Assembly (NCBI GenBank): GCA_052171895.1
Contig: JBQMRN010000028.1
Location: 1 to 6,804, forward strand
Reading direction: 5' to 3'
Source: Arsenophonus sp052171895
GTDB lineage: Bacteria > Pseudomonadota > Gammaproteobacteria > Enterobacterales > Enterobacteriaceae
DNA: 6,804 nt
Shown: piece after piece, positions 6,489 to 6,804 of the stretch
Layout: every line of letters begins with the position of its first letter
Numbering within the stretch: the first letter of the stretch is position 1
Made by a program: the position numbers and the translations under genes
The notes under the pieces: model-generated
Databases searched by the model: none
Told to the model about the DNA's origin: nothing
What the model saw: the letters and a program-made list of their open reading frames with translations, nothing else

Positions 6489-6695
6489 TCTTATTGTTAA
6501 TATATAAATAAACTAAGGTATTATAAATAGTTTATTCTTTTAAATTATAAAAATGGAGATATTAATAAGCCGGTACTAAAAACTAATCGTATAGTCAAAA
6601 GTTTTAACCTAAATTATTTAGCTGAATGAAGTAGAGTGTATGAGAAATAATGCTTTTATAATTGATAGGTATTAAACACTTATATGGAGATGATT
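6489..6695. other. AT-rich leader region upstream of the lipoprotein gene
   Basis: No gene is visible between the copy C end and the lipoprotein start. A perfect 9-bp inverted repeat, AATAAACTA (6507-6515) and TAGTTTATT (6528-6536), encloses a 12-nt loop. It is followed by CTTTT, so it might be a weak terminator or an operator-like site. Being all A/T apart from one pair, it could also be chance. Confidence 0.35.
6657..6662 (+). promoter_or_regulatory. Candidate -10 box for the lipoprotein gene
   Basis: TATAAT matches the sigma-70 -10 consensus exactly and lies 34 nt before the ATG at 6696. No good -35 hexamer is present 16-18 bp upstream, and TATAAT is frequent in AT-rich DNA, so support is weak. 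Confidence 0.25.
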
Positions 6696-6804
6696 ATGCG
6701 AAAGTTGTTTATGATGTTATTGGTGCTAATGATAGTTGGTTGTTCGTCTAAAACCCTTATCGTTGATATAGGTAATTATTATATTGATAAATCTTTTTCA
6801 TCGA
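6696..6804 (+). CDS. Small predicted lipoprotein, N-terminal part (runs off the right edge)
   Basis: The frame is open for 36 codons to the end of the window. The protein begins MRKLFMMLLVLMIVGC: two positive residues, a hydrophobic segment of about 11, and a lipobox IVGC with the cysteine at residue 16. That is the pattern cut by signal peptidase II to give a membrane-anchored lipoprotein. The mature part begins CSSKTLIVDIGNYYIDKSFS. I chose ATG 6696 because GGAG at 6686-6689 sits 6 nt upstream; in-frame ATGs at 6684 and 6690 overlap that site. Ser at +2 after the Cys favours sorting to the outer membrane under the usual rule for Gram-negative bacteria. The family cannot be named from this fragment. 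It is the only frame in the window with an intact start, an ordered signal and no lesion. Confidence 0.75.
   Translation, partial: MRKLFMMLLVLMIVGCSSKTLIVDIGNYYIDKSFSS

Noticed and set aside
1..6804. CRISPR array, tRNA, rRNA or toxin-antitoxin pair
   Set aside because: I saw no regularly spaced direct repeats, cloverleaf-like segments or paired small intact genes on either strand.

Overview
This window is AT-rich and looks like a gene graveyard. Almost everything recognisable in it is broken: a decayed DNA helicase gene, three dead IS256-family insertion sequences, one dead IS91-family transposase gene and a few unidentifiable coding remnants. The only reading frame that looks intact is a small lipoprotein that starts near the right edge and runs out of the window. 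This pattern suggests a proteobacterium in active genome reduction with past insertion-sequence expansion, such as a host-associated or intracellular lineage. The RecD2-like helicase and the IS256/IS91 mixture would suit the Legionella/Coxiella/Rickettsiella side of the Gammaproteobacteria. That placement is an inference from gene content, not a sequence match.

Layout, left to right. Positions 1-1400 (minus) hold the N-terminal half of a recD2-type helicase pseudogene with many frameshifts but readable Walker A and B motifs; it runs off the left edge. Positions 1497-2834 (minus) hold a full-length but dead IS256-family element (copy A) with both terminal inverted repeats. An AT-rich spacer follows at 2835-3265. 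Positions 3266-4255 (plus) hold copy B of the same element, head-to-head with copy A, with its 5' terminal repeat present and its 3' part missing. Positions 4408 to about 5500 (minus) hold an IS91-family (Y2/HUH) transposase pseudogene. Positions 5509-5957 (minus) hold an unidentified decayed gene. Positions 6036-6488 (plus) hold the 3' third of a third IS256-family copy (copy C). A short AT-rich leader leads to the lipoprotein start at 6696.

The most informative signal is the comparison of copies A and B. They share the same lesions in the catalytic region: two nonsense codons at identical positions, the same frameshift, and loss of the usual GDGA-type catalytic aspartate motif. Even so, their similarity stops at the terminal repeats and their flanks differ. 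This suggests that an already dead element was moved in trans by another transposase. Their first 287 bp are also far more alike (about 94%) than the rest, and they form a large inverted repeat around a 431-bp spacer. No metabolic or defence system is visible, and I found no RNA gene or CRISPR array.
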